Part shown: positions 8,221-17,164 of the stretch, piece after piece
Position numbering within the stretch: the first letter of the stretch is position 1
How the letters are laid out: each line of letters begins with the position of its first letter
Assembly (NCBI GenBank): GCA_017560125.1
Contig: JAFYOS010000018.1
Location: forward strand, 186,001 to 250,000
Source of the DNA: Bacteroidaceae bacterium
GTDB lineage: Bacteria; Bacteroidota; Bacteroidia; Bacteroidales; Bacteroidaceae
DNA length: 64,000 bases
Direction: 5' to 3'
Made by a program: the position numbers and the translations under genes
The notes under the pieces: model-generated
Databases searched by the model: none
What the model saw: the letters and a program-made list of their open reading frames with translations, nothing else
What the model was told of the DNA's origin: nothing

Positions 8221-9543
8221 TTAAAATACGAATCGACTGAGGTCGTTGTATGTAGCCAGGATAAATAGTCCCAACAGGATTATCATTCCCACCATCTGGG
8301 CATATTCAAGGAATTTGTCGCTGGGCTTGCGGCCTGTTATCACCTCCACAAGCAGGAACAGCACGTGTCCGCCGTCGAGTGCGGGGATGGGAAGGATGTT
8401 CATCACTGCGAGCACTATCGACAGGAAGGCTGTCATGAGCCAGAATTTATGCCAATCCCACATAGGGGGGAACATGCTGCCTATGGTGCCGAACATGCCT
8501 ACCGATTTTGCACCCTCGCTCGAGAACAGATATTTGAAGTCGCTTACATAGCCTTTGAGCACGTTGATGCCATATTTTATGCCGGCGGGGAACGATTCGA
8601 AGAAGCTGTATTCGTGGGTTATGGTCTTGTATTCCATGCTGCAGGGGAGTACGCCCAGTTTGTATGTGGAATCGACGGCGGCGGTCAGTGTCACCTCGTT
8701 GCCGCCGCGTATGGCCTTAACCTCAATGGCGTTGTTGCCGGCCTCCTTGGCGCTTTCCATTGCACCCATCAGCTGATACCACGATGCAATCTGCTTGCCG
8801 GCTATAGATGTGATGCTGTCGCCGCGCTCAATGCCTGCAATGGCTGCGGGGCTGTTGGGCAATATGCTGTCGATGACTGCCGGTATTCTGTACTGCATGA
8901 AGGGTGTCTCCTTGCCCAGGTCGAGCAGGCCGAATTCCTGCGGTATTTCTATAGTAACCTCGTTGCCGGCGCGAAGCACGGTGACGCTCTTTTCGTCCAC
9001 AATCTTGCGGAGCAGATCCATGTCGTATTTCTGCAGGTTGTCATCGCCGGCTTTCAGCAGAATGTCGCCATCTACAAATCCGAGCTTCTTGGCGTTCTCG
9101 TTGAATTCCATGCCGTATGTTGCCGACTGTATATCGGTGTAGCTCTCTCCCCATGTGAACAGCACCATCGAGTAGATGAACAGGGCCAGAATGAAATTGA
9201 ACAGCACGCCGCCTATCATAATAAGCAATCGCTGATATGCGGGCTTGGCGCGGAATTCATAGGGCTGGGCAGGCTGTTTCATCTGTTCCACATCCATCGA
9301 TTCGTCTATCATACCCGATATCTTGCAGTAACCTCCGAGGGGTATCCATCCAATGCCATATTCAGTGTCGCTGTTCTTGGGCTTCCATTTGAACAGCGAG
9401 AATTTCCAATCGAAGAAGAGGTAGAATTTTTCGACCCTCACCTTGAAGAGCCTTGCAAATATGAAGTGTCCGTACTCATGTATAAGCACCAAGATGCTAA
9501 GTGCCATAATCAGCTGTAGGGCACGAATAAGATATATTTCCAT
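8221..9543 (-). CDS. rseP: RseP-type site-2 metalloprotease (M50)
   Basis: 440-residue multi-pass membrane protease. The zinc motif LIHEYGHF (His22, Glu23, His26) is in the first transmembrane segment. A PDZ-like region lies in the middle (AAIAGIERGDSITSIAG), and the C-terminal membrane segment has LPIPALDGGHVLFLLVE with the third metal ligand Asp. The family cleaves anti-sigma factors and signal-peptide remnants inside the membrane. It lies 40 bp downstream of dxr, the usual Bacteroidota order. Confidence 0.92.
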   Translation of the reverse strand: MEIYLIRALQLIMALSILVLIHEYGHFIFARLFKVRVEKFYLFFDWKFSLFKWKPKNSDTEYGIGWIPLGGYCKISGMIDESMDVEQMKQPAQPYEFRAKPAYQRLLIMIGGVLFNFILALFIYSMVLFTWGESYTDIQSATYGMEFNENAKKLGFVDGDILLKAGDDNLQKYDMDLLRKIVDEKSVTVLRAGNEVTIEIPQEFGLLDLGKETPFMQYRIPAVIDSILPNSPAAIAGIERGDSITSIAGKQIASWYQLMGAMESAKEAGNNAIEVKAIRGGNEVTLTAAVDSTYKLGVLPCSMEYKTITHEYSFFESFPAGIKYGINVLKGYVSDFKYLFSSEGAKSVGMFGTIGSMFPPMWDWHKFWLMTAFLSIVLAVMNILPIPALDGGHVLFLLVEVITGRKPSDKFLEYAQMVGMIILLGLFILATYNDLSRFVF

Positions 9544-9583
9544 ATATGTGTCTAGATAATTTTATTTGTCAGTATAGTTATTC

Positions 9584-10744
9584 CTAAATCCAGCCTTCTA
9601 CCATGCGGCGTGTGTTGCGGTCGGTCTCCAACAGATTGTCGAGTGTGGGCTTCAGCTGGTAGTCGATGCTCTGCATGGCACGCTCAATGAGACGGCTCAT
9701 TTCGGTAAATTTAATCTTCTCTTTCAGGAATGCGGCAACGCACACTTCGTTGGCTGCGTTCAGCACACAGGGCATGTTGCCCCCCATTGTAAGCGCCTGA
9801 TAGGCCAACTGCAGGTTGGGGAAGCGCTCCATGTCGGGCTGTTCGAATGTGAGCTCTGTGGTTTTTGTGAAATCGAGGCGCTCAAATGTCGAAGGCAGTC
9901 GCACGGGGTACGAAAGGGCGTACATTATGGGCAGTCGCATGTCGGGGGTGCCCAATTGGGCTTTCACCGTTCCGTCGGCAAACTGCACCATCGAATGTAT
10001 CACCGACTGGGGGTGTACAATCACATCGATGCTTTTTGCGTCCATGCCGAAGAGCCATTTGGCCTCAATCACCTCGAAGCCCTTGTTCATCATCGATGCC
10101 GAATCGATGGTTATCTTAGCGCCCATGCTCCAGTTGGGGTGTTTGAGCGCCTGCTCCTTTGTGACGGTTTCGAGCTGCTCTTTGCTGAATGTGCGGAAGG
10201 GGCCTCCCGATGCGGTCAGTATCAGTTTCTCGACCTTGTTGTCGGCCTCGCCGGCCAGGCACTGGAATATTGCCGAGTGCTCGGAATCGACGGGGAGGAT
10301 GGGCACCTCGTGCTTTATTGCAAGTTCGTTGATGAGCTCGCCGGCAACCACCATGGTCTCTTTGTTGGCAAGGGCTATCGCTTTGCCGGCCTTGATGGCT
10401 TCGATGGTGGGGCGCAAGCCCGAGAAGCCTACAAGCGCGGTCACCACCACGTCGATGGGGCCCGACTGCACTATCTGGCAGATGGCCTCGTAGCCTCCAT
10501 ATACCTTGATGGGCATATCCTGCAAAGCCTCTTTAAGATACTCGTATTTTGCTTCGTTGGCAATAACCACCGCTTCGGGCTGATATTTGCGGGCTTGCTC
10601 TATGAGCTCGTCAACCCTGTCGTTTGCGGTGAGTGCATACACTTCGAAGCATTCGGGATGCTCGTCAACTACCTGCAGTGTCTGTGTACCTATCGAACCG
10701 GTAGAGCCGAGTATGGCTATTGTTCTTTTTTTGCTCTCTGTCAT
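9584..10744 (-). CDS. dxr: 1-deoxy-D-xylulose 5-phosphate reductoisomerase
   Basis: 386 residues, the normal length. The NADPH-binding N-terminus is TIAILGSTGSIGTQTLQVVD. The metal/substrate region contains PVDSEHSAIFQCL and LTASGGPF, and the catalytic loop is HPNWSMGAKITIDSASMMNK. It catalyses the committed step of the MEP isoprenoid pathway (DXP to MEP) in the cytoplasm. It sits between the LytM-like gene and rseP in the same operon. Confidence 0.95.
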   Translation of the reverse strand: MTESKKRTIAILGSTGSIGTQTLQVVDEHPECFEVYALTANDRVDELIEQARKYQPEAVVIANEAKYEYLKEALQDMPIKVYGGYEAICQIVQSGPIDVVVTALVGFSGLRPTIEAIKAGKAIALANKETMVVAGELINELAIKHEVPILPVDSEHSAIFQCLAGEADNKVEKLILTASGGPFRTFSKEQLETVTKEQALKHPNWSMGAKITIDSASMMNKGFEVIEAKWLFGMDAKSIDVIVHPQSVIHSMVQFADGTVKAQLGTPDMRLPIMYALSYPVRLPSTFERLDFTKTTELTFEQPDMERFPNLQLAYQALTMGGNMPCVLNAANEVCVAAFLKEKIKFTEMSRLIERAMQSIDYQLKPTLDNLLETDRNTRRMVEGWI

Positions 10745-10757
10745 AATGTTTTATATG

Positions 10758-11621
10758 TTAGAAGGCGATGTAAATCTCGGGATTGAGCGGCTCGCCTCTG
10801 TGCCACAGCTCGAAATGGAGATATGGCTTTTTATTGTTACTATCCTGGTTTTCGTTGTCTTCTTTTCCCATTGATGCGATGACCTCGCCACCTGTCACTC
10901 TGTCGCCCACCTTCTTGAGCACGTTGCGGCAGTTGCGATAGATGGATGTGAGGTTCTGCTTGTGCTGCACTACAAGCATGTAGCCGTCGTTGGCTGTGTA
11001 GTCGCTCATGATTACTGTTCCGTCGAGTGTGGCAAGCACGCTCTCGCCGGGGTTCTCGGCGATATCTACTCCGTAGTGGCGCAGGCTGGCGTCGAATTTG
11101 CGGGTTATCAAGCCTCGGGTGGGGCTGAACAGGTGAAGTTCCTGCAGGGCGCCTACTGAAGAGGCTTGCGATGTGAGGTTGTATTTCTCTTTCTTCTCGA
11201 ATTCATCGACAAATTTGGCCTCGAGCTCGGTGGTTGCTATCGGGTAGCCCTCTTTTGTGGTCAGGGTGTCGGGGGGCAGTATGCTGTCTATCTCGATGCC
11301 CGACATGATGGCTCTGATATTGGCGATGTACTGGTCCTGACGCTCAATCTTGTTCTTGAGCGAATCTATTCTGAGCACTTCGCTTATGAGCTTCTCGCGT
11401 GCCTTCTCGTTTACATGGCCGGGTAGGTATTCACCCACTGGTGTGAATACGATAATCAGGTATATGATGCCAATGACGGCAAGCAACGAGAATATGAGCG
11501 ATACAATGACTGTGAAGGGCGATATATTGAAGCCCATGGCCTTGTCGAGCTTGTTCTCGTCGTGGATGGTGAGCCTGTATTTCTGCATCAACCCTTTTTT
11601 AATTTTATTCTTTTTTCCCAT
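10758..11621 (-). CDS. membrane-anchored LytM/M23-domain protein, probably catalytically inactive
   Basis: 287 residues: a cytoplasmic N-terminus, one transmembrane helix (about 37-60), a coiled region (about 70-100) and a C-terminal M23 domain. The zinc HxxxD motif is present (RHYGVDIAE). However, the first His of the usual HxH motif is Tyr (YLHFELW), and the catalytic-loop His of active enzymes (YxH) is replaced (SIYRNCRN). This suggests a non-hydrolytic LytM domain that binds or activates cell-wall enzymes, as EnvC and NlpD do. It lies between rimM (3 bp gap) and dxr. Confidence 0.82.
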   Translation of the reverse strand: MGKKNKIKKGLMQKYRLTIHDENKLDKAMGFNISPFTVIVSLIFSLLAVIGIIYLIIVFTPVGEYLPGHVNEKAREKLISEVLRIDSLKNKIERQDQYIANIRAIMSGIEIDSILPPDTLTTKEGYPIATTELEAKFVDEFEKKEKYNLTSQASSVGALQELHLFSPTRGLITRKFDASLRHYGVDIAENPGESVLATLDGTVIMSDYTANDGYMLVVQHKQNLTSIYRNCRNVLKKVGDRVTGGEVIASMGKEDNENQDSNNKKPYLHFELWHRGEPLNPEIYIAF

Positions 11622-11624
11622 GTG

Positions 11625-12134
11625 CTATAATTCTATAAGACCTTCGGGTAGTTCGAGTGTTATTGTTCTGTTCTCGTGGTCTATGTTCTTAATGAAATCC
11701 TCGTTTATCGGCACCAATCTTTCTTCGCCGCCATCCTCGATGACGAACAGGGTGTTTATGGTGCTGTCGTCAATGTCGATAATCTCTCCGAGTGGGCCGG
11801 CTGTGACGTCTGTGGCTTTGAAGCCTATGAAGTAGTTCCATGTGAAGTTCTCCTCGTCATCAACCCATTCGCGCGGGATGTATGCGGCGCAGTTGGTGAG
11901 GAAACGTACGCTTTCGGCGCTGTGCAGACGCTCGAATTTCACTATTATGGTGTCGTTGTTCTTGCTTCTTGAGCCCTCGATGAAGAAGGGCACCAGTATG
12001 CCGTCGATCTCACATGCGACAAAGTCGCAATCCTCGCCCAGCACGAAGCCGTCGCCGGCGATTCCTATCTCGCCTCGCGTTCCGTGGGGCTTTGTGAATT
12101 TACCTAAATATACGAAATCTTCTTTTCTCAGCAT
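11625..12134 (-). CDS. rimM: ribosome maturation factor RimM
   Basis: 169 residues, normal length. The N-terminal RimM domain begins YLGKFTKPHGTRGEI, and the linker and PRC-barrel domain follow (YFIGFKATDVTAGPLGEIID, then ERLVPINEDFI). RimM helps assemble the head of the 30S subunit. It is encoded between murA (11 bp gap) and the LytM-like gene (3 bp). Confidence 0.93.
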   Translation of the reverse strand: MLRKEDFVYLGKFTKPHGTRGEIGIAGDGFVLGEDCDFVACEIDGILVPFFIEGSRSKNNDTIIVKFERLHSAESVRFLTNCAAYIPREWVDDEENFTWNYFIGFKATDVTAGPLGEIIDIDDSTINTLFVIEDGGEERLVPINEDFIKNIDHENRTITLELPEGLIEL

Positions 12135-12145
12135 GGTGTAATTTG

Positions 12146-13450
12146 TTACGAACGGGTTATCTTGGCGCCGATATTTATCAGGCGCTGTTCAAGGTTCTGA
12201 TAGCCGCGGTCTATCTGCTCTATGTTGTCGATGCGGCTGGTGCCTTCGGCGCTCAGCGCGGCTATGAGCAGAGCTATTCCGGCGCGTATATCGGGCGAGC
12301 TCATTGTGCGTGCCTTCAACTGGTGCTGCTGGTTGTGTCCCACCACCACGGCTCTGTGCGGGTCGCACAGGATAATCTGCGCTCCCATGTCAATTAGGTT
12401 ATCGACGAAGAACAGGCGGCTTTCGAACATCTTCTGGTGTATGAGCACACTGCCCTTGGCCTGTATGGCTGTCACCAGCATCACGCTCAACAGGTCGGGG
12501 GTGAGTCCGGGCCACGGCGCGTCGCTTATGGTCATGATTGAGCCGTCGATGAACGATTCAATTTCGTAGTTCTCCTGCGATGGGATGTAGAGGTCGTCGC
12601 CTCTCTGCTCGAATTTTATTCCAAGGCGCTTGAAGCTGTCGGGGATGATGCCAAGGTTGTTGAACGATACATCCTTGATGGTCAGCTCGCTCTTGGTCAT
12701 TGCCGCCATGCCTATGAAACTGCCGACCTCAATCATGTCGGGCAATATGCGGTGGCTGCATCCGCCGAGCGAGGGCACGCCCTCTATGGTGAGCAGATTG
12801 CTGGCTATGCCGCTTATCTTGGCACCCATGGCGGTGAGCATTTTGCACAATTGCTGCAGGTAGGGCTCGCATGCGGCGTTGTATATGGTTGTTTTTCCTT
12901 CGGCAAGCACTGCCGCCATTATGATGTTCGCCGTACCTGTAACCGAAGCCTCGTCGAGCAGCATGTCGGTGCCCACCAGCTTGTCGGCAGTGAGGCTGTA
13001 GCGAAGACGCGCCATGTCGAGGTCGAAGGTGGCGCCCAATTTCTGCAAACCAAGGAAGTGGGTGTCCAATCTTCTGCGACCTATCTTGTCGCCGCCGGGC
13101 TTTGCTATCACTGTCTTGCCGAAACGGGCCAACAGTGGGCCCATGAGCATCACCGAACCTCGGAGGCTTGAGCAGCTTTTTAGGAATTCGTCGCTCTCGA
13201 GGTACTCGAGGTTTATGTCGGCAGCCTGGAATGTGAAGCGTCCTTCGCCGGTCTGGCTGACGGAAACGCCCATTCTTATGAGCAGTGATATCAGGTTGTT
13301 CACATCCAAAATGTCGGGTACGTTCTCGATGGTTACCTTCTCGGATGTGAGCAGTGTGGCGCAAATTATTTGCAATGCTTCGTTCTTGGCGCCTTGTGGA
13401 ACGATGGTTCCGTTCAGTCGCTGACCGCCTTCTATAATGAATGATGCCAT
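12146..13450 (-). CDS. murA: UDP-N-acetylglucosamine 1-carboxyvinyltransferase (MurA) with Asp at the fosfomycin-binding position
   Basis: 434 residues. This is the first committed enzyme of peptidoglycan synthesis, adding enolpyruvate from PEP to UDP-GlcNAc. Family signatures are GGQRLNGTIVPQGAKNEALQ, LRGSVMLMGPLLARFG and PGGDKIGRRRLDTH. The residue aligned with the catalytic Cys115 of E. coli MurA (PGGCxIG) is Asp121 here. Cys-to-Asp MurA enzymes are known to be active but insensitive to fosfomycin. It lies 79 bp after the DUF4290 gene and 11 bp before rimM. Confidence 0.95.
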   Translation of the reverse strand: MASFIIEGGQRLNGTIVPQGAKNEALQIICATLLTSEKVTIENVPDILDVNNLISLLIRMGVSVSQTGEGRFTFQAADINLEYLESDEFLKSCSSLRGSVMLMGPLLARFGKTVIAKPGGDKIGRRRLDTHFLGLQKLGATFDLDMARLRYSLTADKLVGTDMLLDEASVTGTANIIMAAVLAEGKTTIYNAACEPYLQQLCKMLTAMGAKISGIASNLLTIEGVPSLGGCSHRILPDMIEVGSFIGMAAMTKSELTIKDVSFNNLGIIPDSFKRLGIKFEQRGDDLYIPSQENYEIESFIDGSIMTISDAPWPGLTPDLLSVMLVTAIQAKGSVLIHQKMFESRLFFVDNLIDMGAQIILCDPHRAVVVGHNQQHQLKARTMSSPDIRAGIALLIAALSAEGTSRIDNIEQIDRGYQNLEQRLINIGAKITRS

Positions 13451-13529
13451 AGTCTTTGGGTGTTTAGGGTTTGTTTGTCGTTTGTTGCTCTTGCAGGTTG
13501 GGGCTGCATGCCTATGCGCGGGTGGCCTA

Positions 13530-14123
13530 TCAATATTTCTTTTTGAATATTTTCTTCCTCTTGGCGTTGTTGTTGCGTGTTGCGGCCTGTGTGGGGCGCA
13601 TCATTTTTATCTCGCCTTCGCGTATATCTATCTTCCCGTTGCTCAATTCGCGCAGGTCGTCGTAGATGTGCTTGTCGTCAACCGTGTCCTTGTTCCATGC
13701 AAGATAGTCTTTCTTCATCTGCACGGTTATTATCTCTATCAGTCGGTCGCGCTCCTCGCCCTCTTCCATTTCGCTGGCATGCTCAATCATGCGCTCAACG
13801 TATCGGCCGTAGTGCTTGTATTTCACTTCGCCCTTCAGGTAGGGTATGCGGGTGGGTGGCTCGGTGAACTCCTCCTTGCGTATTATTTCGCAGGGGTAGT
13901 CGATGTCGAGCTGGAAATCGGACATTATGGCTATGTGGTCCCACAGCTTGCGGCTGTCCTTGTTGTTGGGGAACATTCCTCCCATTATGCTCACGATTGT
14001 CTCGGCGCACTGCTGTCGCTCGCTGCGGTCCTCTATCGTCAATGCGTGATCGACCATCTTCTGCACGGCGCGACCATATTCGGGCAGCGGCAATCTCTTC
14101 TTTTTGGTATTGTATTCCATCAT
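13530..14123 (-). CDS. DUF4290 family protein
   Basis: 197-residue soluble, highly charged protein with no signal peptide. Its features (MEYNTKKKRLPLPEYGR, then NNKDSRKLWDHIAIMSDFQL) match DUF4290, a Bacteroidota-specific family usually encoded next to murA, as here. The C-terminus is a basic tail (NAKRKKIFKKKY). Biochemical function is unknown; the context suggests a role linked to cell envelope synthesis or growth. It lies 12 bp after tsaB. Confidence 0.85.
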   Translation of the reverse strand: MMEYNTKKKRLPLPEYGRAVQKMVDHALTIEDRSERQQCAETIVSIMGGMFPNNKDSRKLWDHIAIMSDFQLDIDYPCEIIRKEEFTEPPTRIPYLKGEVKYKHYGRYVERMIEHASEMEEGEERDRLIEIITVQMKKDYLAWNKDTVDDKHIYDDLRELSNGKIDIREGEIKMMRPTQAATRNNNAKRKKIFKKKY

Positions 14124-14135
14124 GGGCTTTAGGGG

Positions 14136-14837
14136 TTAGGGCGTTTTAAGCAGGTCTTTGGATTTTGTGGCTACAAAATTTTTCAGGTAGAAGGGCTCGA
14201 AGTAGGCAATGTCTTCGAAATTGCCGTCGAGCCATGCGCGTTCGGCGAGCGGCATCATCCATTTTGCCAACGGGTTTTTGTGCTTGTCCAAAAAGTGGGC
14301 ATTCTTGTGGGTGATGATTGAGGCGCACTTTTCGGCACCGTTGCCGAAGAAGTATATCGGCTGCTCGTCGAGCAACTGGGCGAAGCTGTCGGGGGTGACA
14401 ACCTCGGCGCGGGTTTCCATTTTCACGTTCAATGCGCGGTCGTATATGGTTGCATAGACCTCGTTTCTGCGTGCATCTATCATGGGGCAGAGCAGCGCAT
14501 CCTCGGGCAGGTCGTCGCGGAACAGCACCGGCACGGCCATAATCTTTGTGGTGGGGATGGCTATCAACGGTATCTCGCGTCCGTAGCAGACGCCTTTGGC
14601 TGTCGATGAGGCTATTCTGAGGCTGGTATATGAGCCAGGGCCGCAGCTTAGGGCTACGGCGTCTATCTTCATTGCTCTACTGTCTGCGGTTGCTATTGCC
14701 TCTTCCACGAAGGGGGCAAGCACTTCGGCATGTGAAAGTGCTTTTTCGCTTGTGCGGTTGAAGAATACCTCTCCACATTCGCAAAGCGATACCGAGCATA
14801 TCTCGGTGGATGCTTCTATATTTAATATTACGGCCAT
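14136..14837 (-). CDS. tsaB: tRNA threonylcarbamoyladenosine biosynthesis protein TsaB
   Basis: 233 residues of the ASKHA fold. It has ILNIEASTEICSVSL, SCGPGSYTSLRIASSTAKG and IPTTKIMAV, as in TsaB. The protein is a non-catalytic scaffold partner of TsaD in making t6A37 in ANN-decoding tRNAs. It is the first gene of the minus-strand run ending at the phosphatase, and a good promoter lies upstream at 14912-14930. Confidence 0.92.
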   Translation of the reverse strand: MAVILNIEASTEICSVSLCECGEVFFNRTSEKALSHAEVLAPFVEEAIATADSRAMKIDAVALSCGPGSYTSLRIASSTAKGVCYGREIPLIAIPTTKIMAVPVLFRDDLPEDALLCPMIDARRNEVYATIYDRALNVKMETRAEVVTPDSFAQLLDEQPIYFFGNGAEKCASIITHKNAHFLDKHKNPLAKWMMPLAERAWLDGNFEDIAYFEPFYLKNFVATKSKDLLKTP

Positions 14838-14911
14838 TGTAATTTTTTGTTTTTCAATATATTTGGTCTTGGCTGTCCGCGACGTTCTGTTTGCGCGGAT
14901 TTCTATTCCTA

Positions 14912-14930
14912 CAAAGATAACGCAAATATA
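14912..14930 (-). promoter_or_regulatory. promoter of the tsaB-murA-dxr-rseP run
   Basis: The minus strand reads TATATTTG (14930-14923) and TATCTTTG (14919-14912), two overlapping-class TAnnTTTG boxes. The second is about 75 nt upstream of tsaB. Confidence 0.6.
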
Positions 14931-15019
14931 ATAATTAAATGCTTTTTATTTAAATAAAAAAAGCGAAAAAACATTATATCTCCTTTAGGAGAGACGCTCC
15001 GAATTTATCGGTGGCGGGC

Positions 15020-15050
15020 TTGGTTTTGCCGTTCAGTTGTAGTATATTTG
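15020..15050 (+). promoter_or_regulatory. promoter of yicC-gmk-nadD
   Basis: TTG at 15020-15022, a 20-nt spacer, then TATATTTG at 15043-15050. The leader before the ATG at 15138 is about 80 nt. The rest of 14838-15137 is the divergent promoter region; a short inverted repeat (TCTCCTTTAGGAGA) at about 14979-14992 is its only other feature. Confidence 0.55.
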
Positions 15051-15137
15051 CGCGGAATAGTGAACATTGTGCTTGCGCCGTTGCTTCCGAACTGACGCCA
15101 TTTAGTGTGCAATGTGTGATTTTTTAATGAAAACAGT

Positions 15138-16016
15138 ATGATTTATTCAATGACTGGTTACGGAAAGGCCGTAACATTGTACCAAAATAGAAAAATATGT
15201 GCCGAGGTGCGTTCGCTTAACGGCAAGTCCATGGACCTCTCTACCCGCATGGCTTCGCAGTATCGCGAAAAGGAGATGGAAATACGTACCCTGCTCACCA
15301 GCCGCCTTGAGCGCGGAAAAGTGGATTTTTCGCTCTGGGTGGAGCAGAATGAGAATGTTGCTGTCATGCCGTCGATAAATGTGGCGGTGTTGCAGAATTA
15401 CATGGAGCAGATGAAGGCTGTATCCGCTACGACCGGGGTTGAGCTTCCGCAGAACCTTATGGAGATTCTTGTCAGAATGCCCGAGGTGATTTCGCACAAA
15501 GAGGTCTATGAGCTCACCGATGAGGAGTGGGAGGTTACATTGGCTACAATAAAAAAAGCTATCGATGAAATGGTCGATTTTCGTCGCCAAGAGGGCGAGG
15601 CGCTTGCCATGAAATTTCGCGAGAAGATTGGCAATATCGCCGCTCTGCTTGCATCGGTCGAGCCCTACGAAAAGGAGCGTGTAGAGAAAATCCGCGGTCG
15701 CATACTCGATGCGCTCGAGAATAAGCTCGGTGCGGAGTACGACAACAACCGTTTCGAACAAGAACTCATTTACTATATCGAAAAGCTGGATATAAACGAA
15801 GAAAAACAGCGCCTTGCCAACCACCTCGACTACTTTATAAAGACCATGGAAGGCGAGTATGGCCAGGGTAAAAAGCTCGGCTTCATTGCTCAGGAGATGG
15901 GCCGCGAAATAAACACCCTTGGCAGCAAGAGCAATCATGCCGAAATGCAGAATATCGTCGTGAAAATGAAGGACGAGCTTGAGCAGATTAAAGAACAGGT
16001 ATTGAATGTAATGTAA
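15138..16016 (+). CDS. yicC: YicC/YloC family endoribonuclease
   Basis: 292 residues, normal length. It begins MIYSMTGYGKAV as this family does, with the conserved VRSLNGKSMDLSTRM, and ends in the DUF1732 region (LGFIAQEMGREINTLGSKSN). YicC proteins are metal-dependent RNases acting on small RNAs in the cytoplasm. It is first in the operon with gmk (5 bp gap) and nadD, a common pairing. Confidence 0.92.
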   Translation: MIYSMTGYGKAVTLYQNRKICAEVRSLNGKSMDLSTRMASQYREKEMEIRTLLTSRLERGKVDFSLWVEQNENVAVMPSINVAVLQNYMEQMKAVSATTGVELPQNLMEILVRMPEVISHKEVYELTDEEWEVTLATIKKAIDEMVDFRRQEGEALAMKFREKIGNIAALLASVEPYEKERVEKIRGRILDALENKLGAEYDNNRFEQELIYYIEKLDINEEKQRLANHLDYFIKTMEGEYGQGKKLGFIAQEMGREINTLGSKSNHAEMQNIVVKMKDELEQIKEQVLNVM

Positions 16017-16021
16017 AGAAT

Positions 16022-16588
16022 ATGGAAAAAGGAAAAGTGATAATATTTTCGGCGCCCTCGGGCTCGGGCAAATCGACCTTGGTGCGCTATCTGATGTCAA
16101 CCAGCGACTCGTATGCTTTTTCCATTTCGGCAACAAGCCGTGCTCCGCGAGGCGAGGAAAAACATGGCGTGGAGTATTTCTTTTTCACTCCCGAGGAGTT
16201 TCGTGCGAAGATAGCTGCCGATGAATTCGTGGAGTACGAAGAGGTCTATGCCGACCGCTTCTATGGAACGCTCAAATCGCAGGTGGAAACGCAGTTGCAG
16301 ACACATAATATTATTTTCGATGTGGATGTGAAGGGCGGTTGCAATCTGAAGAAATATTATGGCGACAGAGCACTTTTTGTCTTCGTGCAGGCGCCTTCGG
16401 TCGAGGAGCTTCGCAAGCGTTTGGCAGGCCGTGGCGACACCTCGCCCGAGGAGATGGAAAAGCGTCTTGCCAAGGCTGAATATGAGATGGGATTTGCGTC
16501 GCGCGCCGATGTGGTTGTTGTGAACGATGTACTGGAGCGTGCGCTGCAGGAATTGTTGGAGATTGTAAATAAATTTCTAAGTGAATAA
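16022..16588 (+). CDS. gmk: guanylate kinase
   Basis: 188 residues. The P-loop is FSAPSGSGKST, followed by SRAPRGEEKHGVEYFF for GMP binding and an LID region. It phosphorylates GMP to GDP. It overlaps the GTG start of nadD by 8 bp, indicating translational coupling. Confidence 0.95.
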   Translation: MEKGKVIIFSAPSGSGKSTLVRYLMSTSDSYAFSISATSRAPRGEEKHGVEYFFFTPEEFRAKIAADEFVEYEEVYADRFYGTLKSQVETQLQTHNIIFDVDVKGGCNLKKYYGDRALFVFVQAPSVEELRKRLAGRGDTSPEEMEKRLAKAEYEMGFASRADVVVVNDVLERALQELLEIVNKFLSE

Positions 16589-17156
16589 GACGAGGACGGC
16601 TCTTTTCGGCGGCAGTTTCGATCCTGTTCATTTAGGTCATGTGTCGCTTGGTCGCGCCGTGCTCGAAAACGGCTTGGCCGACGAGGTGTGGTTTCTTGTT
16701 ACCCCGCAAAATCCTCACAAGCAGGCTATGTCGTTGACCGATGAAAATGAGCGCCTTCGTATGGTCGAGCTTGCATTGGCCGGCGAGGCCGGGCTATCGG
16801 CAAGCGATTTCGAATTTACTTTGCCGCGCCCATCATATACGATAAACACCCTCGATGCGCTCGAAAAAGCATTTCCCGACAGGGGTTTTGTGCTGCTTAT
16901 GGGTGCCGACAATTGGCGCAAGATAGATAAATGGTACAAATCGGACGAGATACTGGCGCGTTTCGGAGTGGTGGTCTATCCGCGTGGCGACGAGCAGATA
17001 CCGCAGTTGCCGGCAAATGTAAAATGGCTCGCCTCGAAGCTCTACGATATCAGTTCTACCGAGATAAGAGAGGCGCTTGCCTGTGGCGGCGATATGTCGC
17101 AATGGCTCCATCCCGATGTGTGTGCCTACATAAAAGATAAAGGGTTATATAAATAA
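16581..17156 (+). CDS. nadD: nicotinate-nucleotide adenylyltransferase
   Basis: 191 residues, starting at a GTG codon inside the end of gmk (MNKTRTALFGGSFDPVHLGH). The GGSFDPVHxGH and ISSTEIRE motifs are those of the nucleotidyltransferase superfamily, and the central LLMGADNW is typical of NadD. It converts nicotinate mononucleotide to deamido-NAD. No ATG gives the conserved N-terminus, which decides for the GTG start. Confidence 0.93.
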   Translation: MNKTRTALFGGSFDPVHLGHVSLGRAVLENGLADEVWFLVTPQNPHKQAMSLTDENERLRMVELALAGEAGLSASDFEFTLPRPSYTINTLDALEKAFPDRGFVLLMGADNWRKIDKWYKSDEILARFGVVVYPRGDEQIPQLPANVKWLASKLYDISSTEIREALACGGDMSQWLHPDVCAYIKDKGLYK

Positions 17157-17164
17157 AAAATACG

